Assembly (NCBI GenBank): GCA_963930775.1 | Contig: OZ005694.1 | Coordinates: 2,356,001-2,420,000 of the forward strand | Direction of reading: 5' to 3' | DNA length: 64,000 nucleotides | Source of the DNA: Cliona cf. orientalis | Taxonomy: Eukaryota > Porifera > Demospongiae > Clionaida > Clionaidae | Shown here: piece after piece, positions 22,700 to 34,400 of the stretch | Numbering within the stretch: the first letter of the stretch is position 1 | Layout: each line of letters begins with the position of its first letter | Made by a program: the position numbers and the translations under genes | Notes under the pieces: generated by a model | What the model was told of the DNA's origin: nothing | Databases searched by the model: none | Seen by the model: only the letters and a program-made list of their open reading frames with translations

Positions 22700-25600
22700 A
22701 TGAATGTTGACGGTAAGTGATCTATATACAGCTATATTATCGTCTTTGAATAATACCCGTACTGATCTGCATGCACGGAAGAAGCCTACGCGTGGGCTCG
22801 GGGGCGCGGCATAGGAGCGACATACTCGGTCTATATCGGCGGGAACTAGCTAATTCAAGTTGATAGCGTCAGACTGGCTTGTATCTAATCGTCTACATTG
22901 GCATTTTATGAGATTTGTGTGTGCGTTCTGATCATTATCTCTATAGTTTTTGACTGCTATAGTATATATTAAAATACACTGCTGCATGCAAACCGTCACA
23001 TACAGTGGGCGTGGTTTGGCAAAAGCTGGGGTGACCTTGCAGCTGAATATAGGAAACTAGGCTAAGATATAGGTGTGCACGGTCTATAAAAGCTTAGCTT
23101 TTCCACTCGCATGAAGCCATACCAAATTAATTATTTATTTCTCGGATTCTGCGCGTCTATAATGGCTGATTAAAAAAAAAAATTTAATTAACAATTCACT
23201 ACTAAAATGATAGCTAGCTGGCTGTCTGTGGCAGTCTGGTGCATGCATGATGCTCACAATTTGCCAGGCCACATCTCCTATTAATTATTAAATGCTGACC
23301 ACCCTGGTCTGTTTCCAGCTCCTTTTTATCCGAGAAACAAAGCATCAAATTGGTATGACCTGATGTATATATATAGCCACTATAGGGCACAGCAGGAAAG
23401 TGCCATAATATGCATTTGCGCTAATTTAAATACATGCCTATATATACATACTATATTGGGCTATTCCATTTAATATCCATACACCCCCTATGGATGACTA
23501 GTGAGGAAAATTTAACCCCTGGACATAATTAACTAGCAACCATCCCCCCTAGACAGTCGTTAATTAGGTCACTGTTCCCCCAAGACATAATTAAGAACAT
23601 TACTACTCCCCCCGGATTATTAATCAAATCAAGTTTTGTTCCCCCTGGACACAAATTAATGCGTTAATTTATGGAAGGGAAATCACCTAAAGGAGCATAT
23701 AGTGCCCCCCTGGACACCACAATTAGTGATGGTTTCACCCCTAGACATAATTAAATTTGACCAAAATACCCCCCTTCCCTTCATTAAAATCAGTGTTTTA
23801 CCCCCCTGGACAAGCCTCAAAATACCCCCCTGGACATTCGTTAGCAGTCATCCATAGGGGGTGTATGCTCATTAAATGGAAGAGCCCATTAGCACCTTGA
23901 ATTTCCTGTTGTGCCCTATAGTAGCTATAATTATTATAATAAGGCCACACCAAGACATTAGTTTCCCGTCCATCGCCCACCCCTTGCTGAGTGAGCCGCC
24001 TGTTTATTGCATTATTGCATTATAATTGCCAAAAATAATGCTACTGACTAACGTCATGATCAGTGTACAATAATACACTGTTATAGTATCATAATTAATA
24101 TTATAGTATCATTGTTATAATATAATAATAATGATACTGATCGTTGCATATTGGACAGTCCTGAAGTCCGACGATGATCGACAAAATTCGGCAAGCTTCT
24201 TCAATTCGGCATGGTCAATAAGGTCAATGAGATTCATGGAATATTAATGAGATTCATGTAATGATTATTAGTTGTGCAATATTATTATTGTATGGTCTGG
24301 TGAGATGCACGTGATCTCGTATCTTCATGCTAATAAGATTATTATTACCGATCATTACATGGTGTCAGAGGTAAAAAATGGAGCATTTCAAACCCCCTGA
24401 GCCACTCAGTCTCGAAGGGAACCTGTCGGAAAACTGGAGGAGATGGAAACAACGCTTTGAACTCTATCGCGACGCGAGCGGTATCAGCGGTAAGGAAGAA
24501 AAAACGCAAGCCGCCACTTTGCTACACGTGGTCGGGGCGGAAGCACTGGAAGTGTACAATAATTTCACATGGGACAACGACGGTGATAATATGAAGGTGG
24601 AACAAATCATGGCTAAGTTTGAAGCATACTGCAACCCAAGGAAGAATGTCACCTGGGAAAGGCACGTGTTTAACAACAGAAACCAATTGCCGGGTGAGCC
24701 CATCGACCACTTCGTGACCGACCTACGCACAAAAGCCAAAACATGCGAATTCGGCACTCTAACCGACAGCCTCATCAGAGATCGCATCGTTGAAGGCGTG
24801 CTTGATGACGGTATACGTAGCAGACTACTCAGAGAGACATCCCTCACCCTCCAGAAGGCTCTCGATATATGCCGATCAAGCGAAGCAGCCTCCACACAAA
24901 TGAAGTCACTAACAAATGACAACCCAGGAGCGAGTATCGCAACCATCAACCAAAGAAAGCCAACCTCAAATTCCAGGCACGCAAGCTGTGGCCGATGTGG
25001 AGGACGGCATCCCAAACAATCGTGCCCTGCCATCGGTGCTCAGTGCCACAAATGTGGACTCAAAAATCACTTCAGCAGAATGTGTCGTACCAAGGCAAAT
25101 AGCAAGCGAACAGCACCACAGCAAGCGATTCATCACATTGATGAAGGAAGTTCAGACGAAGACACCGCAAACCTGTATGTCTGCACCATAAGCAATAGCA
25201 AAGCCAAACAAGATGAAGAATGGAGAGCCACTCTAATTCTCAACGACAGAAGGGTGGTATTCAAATTAGATACAGGCGCGGAATGCAATGTTATCTCAAA
25301 GGAGGTATACGATTCTGTCAGCAAGCAACCACTTCAAAAAACAAGGACGAAGCTTGTCGCATTCGGAGGCCACAAGCTAAACCCATGCGGAAAGGCCCAC
25401 GTACTATGTGAATACAAGGGCAGGTACAGGGTCCTCGAATTCATGATCGTAGATGGAAATGTCCAAAACGTACTCGGGAAAAGGTCATGCTCAGAACTCA
25501 AGCTGGTCAAGCGAGTGGACGCTATCGAAAGGTGCATCACAGACGACTATGCCGATGTTTTCCAAGGACTGGGGTGTATCAAGGATGTTATACACCACAT

Positions 25601-28600
25601 CAAGTTGGACGAAAATGCCAGACCAGTAGTCCACCCACCACGTAGGGTCCCTATAACACTGAGGTCACGAGTAAAGGATGAACTAGACCGTATGGAGGCA
25701 CTCGGTGTGGCTGAGAGAGTGCACGAGCCCTCGGACTGGGTCAATAGTATGGTGACAGTCATCAAACCAAATGGCAAGCTAAGAATCTGCATAGACCCAA
25801 GAGATCTCAATAAGGCAATCAAACGAGAACATTTCCCCACAAAAACCGTCGAAGAAGTGGTAGCGAGAATGCCCAATGCAAAAATCTTCTCTGTTTTGGA
25901 TGCCAGTTCAGGATTCTGGCAAATTGAACTCGATCAAGAAAGCTCAAAGCTCTGCACGTTCAACACACCATTTGGCCGCTACAGATTCAAAAGGCTTCCA
26001 TTCGGAATTTGCTCCGCACAAGATGTTTTTCAAGATGTGATGTCGGAAATATTCAGTGGTATCGAAGGAATCGAGGTCATAGTTGATGACTTGCTTATTT
26101 GGGGTGAAAACCAACAGCAACACGACGAACGCTTAAGACAGGTCCTAGAAAGAGCAAGGCAAAAGAACTTGAAACTCAACAAGGAAAAGAGCCAAATTGC
26201 CCTGGATGAAATCAGCTACATCGGACATGTCCTCAGTAAAGAAGGCCTTAAACCAGATCCTCAGAAAGTACGAGCCATCACTGAAATGAACCGACCACAG
26301 AATAAAGAGGAGTTGCAACGATTCTTAGGAATGGTCACATACGTGGCTAAATTTATTCCCAACTTTTCACAAATTTCCACACCCCTGAGACAGCTACTAG
26401 AGAAGGAAACTGACTGGCACTGGACAGAAATTCAGGAGGAAAGTTTCAACTCGCTGAAGACTTTAGTAACACAATCGCCTGTCCTGAGATACTTCGATGT
26501 TGGTAAACCTGTCAAGATCTCAGTCGATGCCAGTTCAGGAGGGTTAGGAGCAGTCCTCCTTCAAAATGACCAACCTGTAGCCTATGCATCGAAAGCCCTA
26601 TCACGCAGCCAAATCAACTACGCACAGATCGAGAAAGAGATGCTAGCCGTAGTGTTTGGATGCACACGATTCCACGACTACATATATGGGCTGAAAGAGA
26701 TACAAGTCGAAACCGACCACAAGCCACTTGAGTCGATTCTAAAAAAACCACTACACCAAGCACCTATGCGGCTTCAAAGAATGATCCTACAAATACAGAA
26801 GTACCCTCTGATAGTAACGTACAGACCAGGAAAAGAGTTACTTATTGCAGATACATTGTCAAGAGCATACTTACCTGACGAGGGTGGAAACATCCTGGAT
26901 GAGGAACTAGAGGTCAACCTGATAAACACACTCCCCATATCAGAAAACAAGCTGGAGCTGATTAAGTACGAAACCCTACAGGACCCTCCACTGCAACAGT
27001 TGAAGCAAACAGTGATAACTGGATGGCCGGAAAGAAAGTACGACTGCCCACATACCATCACCCCGTACTGGAATTGCCGTGACGAAATATCCGTGCATGA
27101 CGGCATCCTGTTTAAAGGTGAACGAGTCATAATCCCGAAGAAACTCCAACCCAAAATGCTACAGATTATACATGGTGCACACTTAGGCGTAGAAAAATGC
27201 AAAAGGCGAGCCAGAGACGTCCTATATTGGCCAGGTATGAATGCACAGGTGGAGGATATGGTTTTAAATTGCCAAGTGTGTGCACAGTACAGGAAAAGCA
27301 ACAGAAAAGAACCACTCTTACCACATGACGTACCTCAGCGACCATGGGCCAAGGTTGGCGGCGACCTTTTTGAAGTCGGAGGACAAACATTCATGATACT
27401 AGTTGACTACTATTCAGGATTTTTTGAAATCGATAACCTGAAGCAAACCAAAAGTGAAAACGTAATCAGGTGTTGCAAAGCACAATTCGCCCGATATGGA
27501 ATCCCCGACACACTCATCACAGACAACGGTCCACAATTTTCAAGTACGGAATTTAGACAGTTTTCAAACGAATACCAGTTCAAACATAAAACATCAAGTC
27601 CTCATTACCCACAGTCTAACGGAATGGCTGAAAGGGCTGTCCAAACTGCTAAGAGATTGCTAATAAAAGCCAAGGAGGATAAGAAGGACCCATACCTCTC
27701 ACTCCTAGATCTCCGCAACACCCCGAAAAGCAACCTTCTTGGATCGCCAGCACAAAGGCTAATGGGACGACGAACTAAAACGCTGCTCCCAACTTCTAGC
27801 AAACTACTCGAACCCAAAGTCATAAAAACTACAATTGTCAGATCCGAACTACAGGAAGAGAGACGACGACAAAAGCAGTCCTATGATAGACACGCCAAGG
27901 AGTTGACAACTCTCCAACCGGGACAAAATGTTCGAGTTCAATTTGGTAAACAATGGAGACCAGCAGTGGTCACCTCTGTGTCTTCAGAACCAAGATCGTA
28001 CAATATCAAAACACCAGATGGACAAACATACCGCAGAAATAGACGACACCTAATGGAGTCAAAATCAACAGGTTATGAGCAATCAAGTTTTGATGACAAT
28101 TGGCCTGGATATGAGCCCCCAGAAAGTGACCCTCCTCCAACGGAGCCAGTTCACGAAGCTCCCGAACCAACTGGTGACAATAGTCCAGGCTCGAATTCGG
28201 TAAACGAAACCAGCCCCCCACTGAGACGCAGCCAGAGGAATACTCATAGGCCAGCCAGGTATGCAGACACTTGGGGTTATAATAACTAAAAGAAAAAGAA
28301 CAGTCTTATTAATTAATTTTTGTTATTGTTGATACTATTGTATTGTTAATGATATTAAAGTTTTCTCATGCATAAAATATCTTCTTTGTGTCTCCTTGTC
28401 TTTGTCATTAGTGATCTTTATCATCTGTGAGCCTCCCACTCGTCCTACGAAAGGGAGGATGTAATGATTATTAGTTGTGCAATATTATTATTGTATGGTC
28501 TGGTGAGATGCACGTGATCTCGTATCTTCATGCTAATAAGATTATTATTACCGATCATTACAATTCATAAGAATACATGATACATATAATACACCACCCG

Positions 28601-31260
28601 CCCGCATCCTTTTGCAATTATGATTGTATATGGGTGGACGGGAAACTAAAGTCTCATATGGTGTGGCCTAATAAAGGTTAAAAAAGTTCATGCACATCAC
28701 TTGAAGACAATCGGCGAAGATAATATTATTTTGTCAATTGTATTAATATAATTTTTATTGCTTATAACTATATATACCAACTGATACAGGCATTCTGATG
28801 GAATACCATCGCTCATGTAGGTCCTACAAACTAATTTTGGAACGGCTACATGAAGTCCATGGGATCAGAAGGAGGTATACTATATACACATGCAGTTATA
28901 ATAATTATCTATTATCATAGCTATATATATAGACTAAGTATAATATTAAAATTTAATAGTCAATTCATTAACTTTTGATTATAATATAGTTGCTTTAGTA
29001 TAATATTAGCAATTATATTATATTGATAATGAATCAGATGTGATTAACTTTTGAATTATTATAGTATATCATGGCTAAAGAAGCAATTTCAAAGGTTGAA
29101 CCTATACCGTAGAAAAGTGCAGTATACACCGGTTTCAGTGGTAAAGAACTGTATTCGTGTAAGTCATATAATAATAATAATTAAATTATTGTGAAATACA
29201 CTACGTCCAAAAGTGAAAAAAATGAATAATTGGCTAACATTTTAGGCATGCAATTAGTATTTCCATGCAATTTTTTAACATTTGGCTTGCTGCGCACAGC
29301 CTATATTAATTGTATCATTTTCAGCTTTTGGGTATAAAGTATATGATTATATGCAATAAAATCTATTAATAATGATACCGGCAATAATAATTATGATGAT
29401 TATATACATGTTATTAATACTATAACAGTGTGAATTAAGGACTTCAAAATCCTCAGTTGGCTACAGGGCAATGTGGCATGTTCTACAGAACAAGTATAAG
29501 CTAACAGTAAAACGGTAAATTAATTCATAATAGTTAATTAGCTATGGTCTATAATATTATCTCCAGCTAACTTTATTATGTCCATGCAATATGAATATTA
29601 GAGATGTAGTTATGAGGTTATTACGACAACTGGACCAAGAAAATGTCATTCATCGACAGAAAAGGCGGCTTAGAAGAAGAGCTTATATTAGTCGAGTATG
29701 AGTATAATAATTATTATAATTAATATACCCATGGCATTGCCAGGACATAATTTCCATACATTAATTTTGTATACAAAGAAGCTTCTACATTGATTCCTCG
29801 AAATGAGGTACATGCATGGGGAGTACGTGGGCGCTTGCCCGGGACACTATTATAATAATTACTACTATATATGGCATCCCATGCATGCGGGCCAAAATTG
29901 CAATGTATGTGACAGTCGTGTTTAAGCGCCCATGGGTGCTTATTCAGGACACTTCTGAATCAGTATTAAATTATAGTCATGCATACATGATGTTAATTAT
30001 TATGACATTTATTGTACATAAGATTATAATAATATTATACCCATATTGTAATTGTACAGGGGCCAGACTTTGTCTGGCACCTCGACGGTTATGACAAGTT
30101 GGCTCCATATGGACTTTACATTCATGGGTGCATTGATGGGTAAGTTGAACTGTTATTATGTAACTATTATTATTATTGTTATAGTTGCTCTATACCATCC
30201 AGTTTCTCCAGAAAGATAATATGGTTATATGTAGCTTCAACAAATAGACAGCCTGGAGTTATACTGCAGTATTATTTAGAAGCTGTAAACAAGGCCAATG
30301 GTATTATAATGTCATGTTATTTTTAATTTCTGCCATAATTATTATTATGCATGCTGATAGGATGTCCGTCAGTACTCCAATTTGATTGTGGTAATGAACA
30401 TGTGTCCATAGCATCAACACAATATGCGATGAGGGAGAACGATGACGATAGTTTTGCAGGAGATAAAAGTTTTCGGTTTGGCAAATCCACATCAAACACA
30501 GTAAGGAATCTAGCTTATATAATATTATATTTCATGCGTATAGCTACTATTATTATACTAATAATTGCATCAGAGAATTGAGGGTATGTGGTCACAATTG
30601 CGAAAGCATACTACTGGCTGGTGGATAACTGCTTTCAAGGTTTGTATTATTAATTATTACATCAATATTTATAAAATTGTATATACCCTACATGTATAAT
30701 AATAATTATTATCAATTTTTAAAGGAGATGGAAGCCCAAGGAATTCTCAACACCCATAATACAATACATAGGTTGTTGGCTATCATTAAACTTTATAAAA
30801 TCTATACTTATTATTATTGCTGTATTATCCAATTCAGGAAATGTCTGGCTGTTGTTTTTAAGTCACTCTTGCAAAATGACTTAAATGAATTCGTTCTTTA
30901 CTGGAACACTCACAGGATCAGAAGCTCTAAACATTACAATTGTATTAGTGGAATCCCCAATGATTTGCACGATATGCCTGCTTACTATGGTCAGTAAGAT
31001 AATCAAGTTTATAAACTTGAATATTATTATTATAACTGTTTTTAGGTACAAGCAGTTACCTACAATCGATCGATTTTAATGTTTGGTATACTGCTCTGAT
31101 GACCAAAGCATGTTCCCCACCTCCAATGTACGACAGCAGGTTCTATCAAGAATGCTATGAGCTAGTGCACAACACACTTGGTGTAGATCTTCACAAAGAT
31201 ATTACTCATAGCAATTCACTTGAAGTGTACAAATTTCTCATTACATCACTGTACATATGA
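22700..31260 (+). CDS. DDE (rve/integrase-core) transposase, 12 exons, 389 aa
   Basis: Exons: 22700-22712, 28790-28874, 29065-29158, 29429-29514, 29602-29695, 30060-30139, 30203-30300, 30361-30500, 30574-30639, 30725-30771, 30838-30989, 31046-31260; 1170 nt, frame closes. The 13-nt first exon (MNVD plus one base) is inferred from phase and a GTAAGT donor; everything from 28790 on is strong. The N-terminal part (MEYHRSCRSYKLILERL, then SISWLKKQFQRLNLYRR) looks like a helix-turn-helix. The catalytic core has WHLDGYDKLAPYG (first Asp) followed by HGCIDGFSRKIIW, QFDCGNE (second Asp) and RIEGMW (Glu), with about 40 residues between the last two. The rest (WWITAFKEME, WNTHRIRSS) is conserved in animal integrase-like transposases. 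This should cut and join the ends of the element. Intron 1 (~6 kb) is swollen by nested transposons. Confidence 0.82.
23373..23928. repeat. outer MITE with CACTATAGGGCACA ends, hosting an inner MITE
   Basis: Left TAGCCACTATAGGGCACAGC and right TGTGCCCTATAGTAGCTATA are inverted copies (about 25 bp). Between them sits a second element, 23458-23887, with its own inverted ends, so this is a nest of two. Confidence 0.65.
23458..23887. mobile_element. MITE with GGGCTATTCCATTTAAT ends and internal C-rich repeats
   Basis: Ends GGGCTATTCCATTTAATA and, inverse, GGGCTCTTCCATTTAATG continue inward as CATACACCCCCTATGGATGA on both sides, giving TIRs of about 43 bp. ATT flanks both sides (23455-23457, 23888-23890), a 3-bp duplication. 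The body is a degenerate ~30-bp repeat of the form CCCCCTGGACATAATTAA, about ten copies. A one-ended relative lies at 49255-49330. Confidence 0.75.
24257..24359 (+). repeat. 5' LTR (103 bp)
   Basis: Starts TGTAATGATTATTAG and ends CCGATCATTACA. Identical by eye to 28460-28562. It is unusually short for a Ty3-type element. Confidence 0.93.
24378..28289 (+). CDS. Gag-Pol polyprotein of the LTR element, 1303 aa
   Basis: Single frame. Order: Gag-like region (about 1-200); two zinc-knuckle-like Cys clusters (CGRCGGRHPKQSC, CHKCGLKNHFSRMC, about 205-240); aspartic protease (DTGAECNV, about 300); reverse transcriptase with the VDD active-site core (about 430-620); RNase H; zinc-binding integrase N-terminus and DDE core; short basic, proline-rich tail. 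Protease-RT-RNase H-integrase order places it in the Ty3/gypsy group. No envelope gene is seen. It belongs to the LTR element and not to the host transposon around it. Confidence 0.93.
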   Translation: MEHFKPPEPLSLEGNLSENWRRWKQRFELYRDASGISGKEEKTQAATLLHVVGAEALEVYNNFTWDNDGDNMKVEQIMAKFEAYCNPRKNVTWERHVFNNRNQLPGEPIDHFVTDLRTKAKTCEFGTLTDSLIRDRIVEGVLDDGIRSRLLRETSLTLQKALDICRSSEAASTQMKSLTNDNPGASIATINQRKPTSNSRHASCGRCGGRHPKQSCPAIGAQCHKCGLKNHFSRMCRTKANSKRTAPQQAIHHIDEGSSDEDTANLYVCTISNSKAKQDEEWRATLILNDRRVVFKLDTGAECNVISKEVYDSVSKQPLQKTRTKLVAFGGHKLNPCGKAHVLCEYKGRYRVLEFMIVDGNVQNVLGKRSCSELKLVKRVDAIERCITDDYADVFQGLGCIKDVIHHIKLDENARPVVHPPRRVPITLRSRVKDELDRMEALGVAERVHEPSDWVNSMVTVIKPNGKLRICIDPRDLNKAIKREHFPTKTVEEVVARMPNAKIFSVLDASSGFWQIELDQESSKLCTFNTPFGRYRFKRLPFGICSAQDVFQDVMSEIFSGIEGIEVIVDDLLIWGENQQQHDERLRQVLERARQKNLKLNKEKSQIALDEISYIGHVLSKEGLKPDPQKVRAITEMNRPQNKEELQRFLGMVTYVAKFIPNFSQISTPLRQLLEKETDWHWTEIQEESFNSLKTLVTQSPVLRYFDVGKPVKISVDASSGGLGAVLLQNDQPVAYASKALSRSQINYAQIEKEMLAVVFGCTRFHDYIYGLKEIQVETDHKPLESILKKPLHQAPMRLQRMILQIQKYPLIVTYRPGKELLIADTLSRAYLPDEGGNILDEELEVNLINTLPISENKLELIKYETLQDPPLQQLKQTVITGWPERKYDCPHTITPYWNCRDEISVHDGILFKGERVIIPKKLQPKMLQIIHGAHLGVEKCKRRARDVLYWPGMNAQVEDMVLNCQVCAQYRKSNRKEPLLPHDVPQRPWAKVGGDLFEVGGQTFMILVDYYSGFFEIDNLKQTKSENVIRCCKAQFARYGIPDTLITDNGPQFSSTEFRQFSNEYQFKHKTSSPHYPQSNGMAERAVQTAKRLLIKAKEDKKDPYLSLLDLRNTPKSNLLGSPAQRLMGRRTKTLLPTSSKLLEPKVIKTTIVRSELQEERRRQKQSYDRHAKELTTLQPGQNVRVQFGKQWRPAVVTSVSSEPRSYNIKTPDGQTYRRNRRHLMESKSTGYEQSSFDDNWPGYEPPESDPPPTEPVHEAPEPTGDNSPGSNSVNETSPPLRRSQRNTHRPARYADTWGYNN
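28460..28562 (+). repeat. 3' LTR (103 bp)
   Basis: Identical by eye to the 5' LTR; preceded by the purine tract ending GAAAGGGAGGA and followed by the target duplication ATTCA. Confidence 0.93.
29805..29957. repeat. fragment of an AGTGTCC-ended MITE family, in a transposase intron
   Basis: Contains GGGCGCTTGCCCGGGACACT and AAGCGCCCATGGGTGCTTAT, rearranged pieces of the element complete at 32505-32658. It lies in the intron between the exons ending 29695 and beginning 30060. Confidence 0.5.
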
Positions 31261-31475
31261 CACTATACATTAATAATTACGAGTTCAGTCTTCTGTTTCT
31301 CCATAATAACATTGTATGAATGCAAACAGCTGAGCATTAAATAATGATCATGAGCAGTAATAAAATTTTACTGCTGCAGGTTATAACAACAATAATTGTG
31401 GTTGAACTGGTTAAGAATAAGATGAGAAGTGAGTAAGCTACAATGTTGACTTCAATATTATTAGTTGCAGTAACT

Positions 31476-34400
31476 TCACTCCGAATTTTCTTCAGTTGCA
31501 AGTATCAATTCAAATTCCCTGAAAATCTGCATTATGCATAATAATAAATTAATTAATTCATAATGAAATTGGATGTCTATATCTACTTACATCTTCACTG
31601 CATGGCCTCAATGCTGGGACTCTCTTTAAGCTCTTGTTGATGATTCCCAAATAGAGTTGGCACTTCTTATTTTCCAGTTCCCCAGCCTTGGAATCAGCAA
31701 GAGCACGAAACGTGTCCAAGTTACTGCGATCATCTTCAGTATGGTCAGTCTAAGTTTTCATAAAACGTATAACTATGACACTGATAAAGACAACCAGATG
31801 TATGACATGTAGTCAAGCTCAGCTCCAGAACATGCTATATATGGGTCGTAGGCAAGAATGGACAAATAGTACAAAACTCCTGTATAATAGTATTGCACTT
31901 ATGTCGTGGTGTCATAGGATAATATTTATTTAGATATTATTATTAAAATTACCAAGTTGTTTGCAGTCCTCCGGTCCGAGTAAGCCAGCATCCCAGTAAA
32001 ACACTCCAGAATCACCTATAGTATAGACACAACATACAATAAGTACCACACGTGTATATACACCGTACGGTACCCACCTACACCCCCCCCCCCACACACA
32101 CGCACACACAAACAAACACACGCTTACCACTCCAAGAGAATATATGTCACTTCTCACACTGTAGTTTCCATCACTGAATTCGGGAGGGCGGTACCCATTC
32201 GTTCCCGGAAGTCCATCACGAGCGTTGATCAGAGTTACATTACCCACAGTTTCTGGCATTTGTATGGAGAAACCAAAGTCTGCCAGTTTAGCTGTCAGGT
32301 GTTCATCCAACAATATGTTGGACCTGTATAATAGAAGTACTGTATACTTAATCTAATATGGAATGCATGGTCCAATTTAGTATAAGAAAATAGTACTTCA
32401 CAAATTTTCATGTTATTTATATAATATTATTATGGAGTGATTGATGACCTTTACCATAAAACAAGCTGTTTAAAATATTTTCCATACTCTCTACTAAATT
32501 ACCATAGTGTCCTGGGTAAGCGCCCATGTGATTTTAGCCCACATGGGTGCTTACCCGGAATCAAAATTCCATACATTTGTATGGAACCTGCTATGGTGAC
32601 ACCTTGAAATGGGGTACATGGGTGTTTACACGGGAGTGGGTACTTGCCCAGGACACTATAGTAAGTACTACAATTCAATACTTACGAGTTTATATCATGA
32701 TGAACAACTGCAGGTGTTTCACTATGTAAATATACAAGCCCACACGTTGCGTCCCGTAATACTTTGGCCCTCTCAAACCATGTGAGTGGACTGTAAATCT
32801 GTAATCACAAGACACCATCTTTGTATGCATACAATTAATGTGTCACTCTAACCTCCAACTCATGGATGTTCTTAAAGAGTGAATACCTCTTCATGAGAGG
32901 GTACACAAGACAAGGAGGCTTCTCACAATATCCCATCAACGGTACTAAATTTGGATGGCGGTACCTATAGTATAATATTGTGCAGGTGTTACATGCATTA
33001 TGTGGGAAAAGCATACTACATGCCGAAATTCACAATACACACCTTGTTAGAGCATTTATTTCAGTCCGCAACTGTGTAGTAACTTTCCCTCTCAGCATGC
33101 TTACACCACGCTATGGAGAATTCACATTGTATTAGTAATACCAATAGCAAATTTGAGCATAACTTACTTCAGTCAATTTTTTAATTGCCACACTACAACA
33201 TCTGATTTCTCCTTCAAACACCATGCCAAATCCCCCCCTTCCAATAACAGTTTTCTCTGCAAAATTGTCCGTAGCTTTTTGTAATTCACCAAATGTGTAT
33301 ACCATTGTTGATCCTGTAATAAACACAATAAATATGCAAATACATGTAGTCATGAATGAATTCAATATTCACTATAATAGCTCTTTGACATCGTACATGT
33401 ATAATAATATGTAGCTATACATATTTTACCCATTAGTTGGAAAGGGTCATCATATGTATCCACAACATTAACACTAGTATCAACATGATTATTTTTGTAT
33501 ATTAGTGTGTGGAATTTTAATTATGTGGTTTATACCATCAACATATTTTTTGTGATGAACTAGTGGCTCGTCTGCACTTAGATTATCTTGAGTCTGAGAC
33601 TGGGAAGTGAACTGAGATCCTGACTGGGAAGCAAACTGAGATCCTGACCGGGAAGCAAACTGAGATCCTGACCGGGAAGCAAACTGAGATCCTGACATTA
33701 CAGAACTTGTAGTACCTGATACGATCAACAAGGCATGTGATCATTCCACCACCACTACTGCATGTACTTACATGTAACTGTCATGACACACTCACCTGTT
33801 TTTTGTCGTTCAACAATTATGGTTTTAGATGAGCATCGGCACCATCCAGCATGGATGGAACATCTGTATGTTCCAGGGGAACTAATCCAGAGTACAGGTG
33901 AATTCCCAGGAATTTCTTTGTCCACTGAATTCCATTTATACTCAAAATCAAGGGTATGCCCACTAGCAATGCAAAAAAGGGGGATCGACTCTGTTCCTGT
34001 GAGTACTATTTTACTTGGGGACTGATGGATTATACTCAAGGCACCTGTTGAGAACATGTGTATACAGTAAAAAAATGATATTCAAAATTAAGAGCTAATG
34101 AAACATACCATCTGCAGTATCATCCTTCACAGAAAATTTCCCATCCGAATCACAAGTTAGCAATTCTACGTCATCTGATTATAATAAATAACAATATTGA
34201 AACCTTGCACATCACGTTATATACACAACTAAGAGCCACAAATATTTAGGCATAATAATGATTAATGCAGGACAAAAATGTAGTGTTAGTGTGATAAAAA
34301 TTTCTACGTATACGGTATTAAACTGTGGCTATATATTATTATGTATGTCGCATCGCATAACCTTTCTGTATCATTACAACATGATAGGAATCATCTTCCG

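Larger units (their letters stand above)
24257..28562 (+). mobile_element. Ty3-type LTR retrotransposon, whole-looking, very young
   Basis: Two 103-bp LTRs (24257-24359, 28460-28562), TG...CA bounded and identical by eye, flanked by the 5-bp target duplication ATTCA (24252-24256, 28563-28567). The 5' LTR is followed at once by a tRNA-primer-type site (TGGTGTCAGAGG) and the 3' LTR is preceded by a purine tract (AAAGGGAGGA). One open reading frame fills the interior. Identical LTRs imply a recent insertion. It sits inside a MITE, which sits in intron 1 of the giant element's transposase gene. Confidence 0.93.
23942..28669. repeat. MITE interrupted by the LTR element
   Basis: AGGCCACACCAAGACATTAG plus TTTCCCGTCCA at the left is mirrored by TGGACGGGAAACTAAAG and TGGTGTGGCCT at the right. 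Without the LTR insertion (24257-28562 and one copy of its 5-bp duplication) the element would be a little over 400 bp. The LTR element is therefore the younger of the two. Confidence 0.65.

Noticed and set aside
33431-33480. Small extra exon in the kinase gene (VNVVDTYDDPFQLM)
   Set aside because: Its phase does not fit either neighbour. The exons ending 33536 and starting 33313 join in frame without it, so it is at most an alternative exon.
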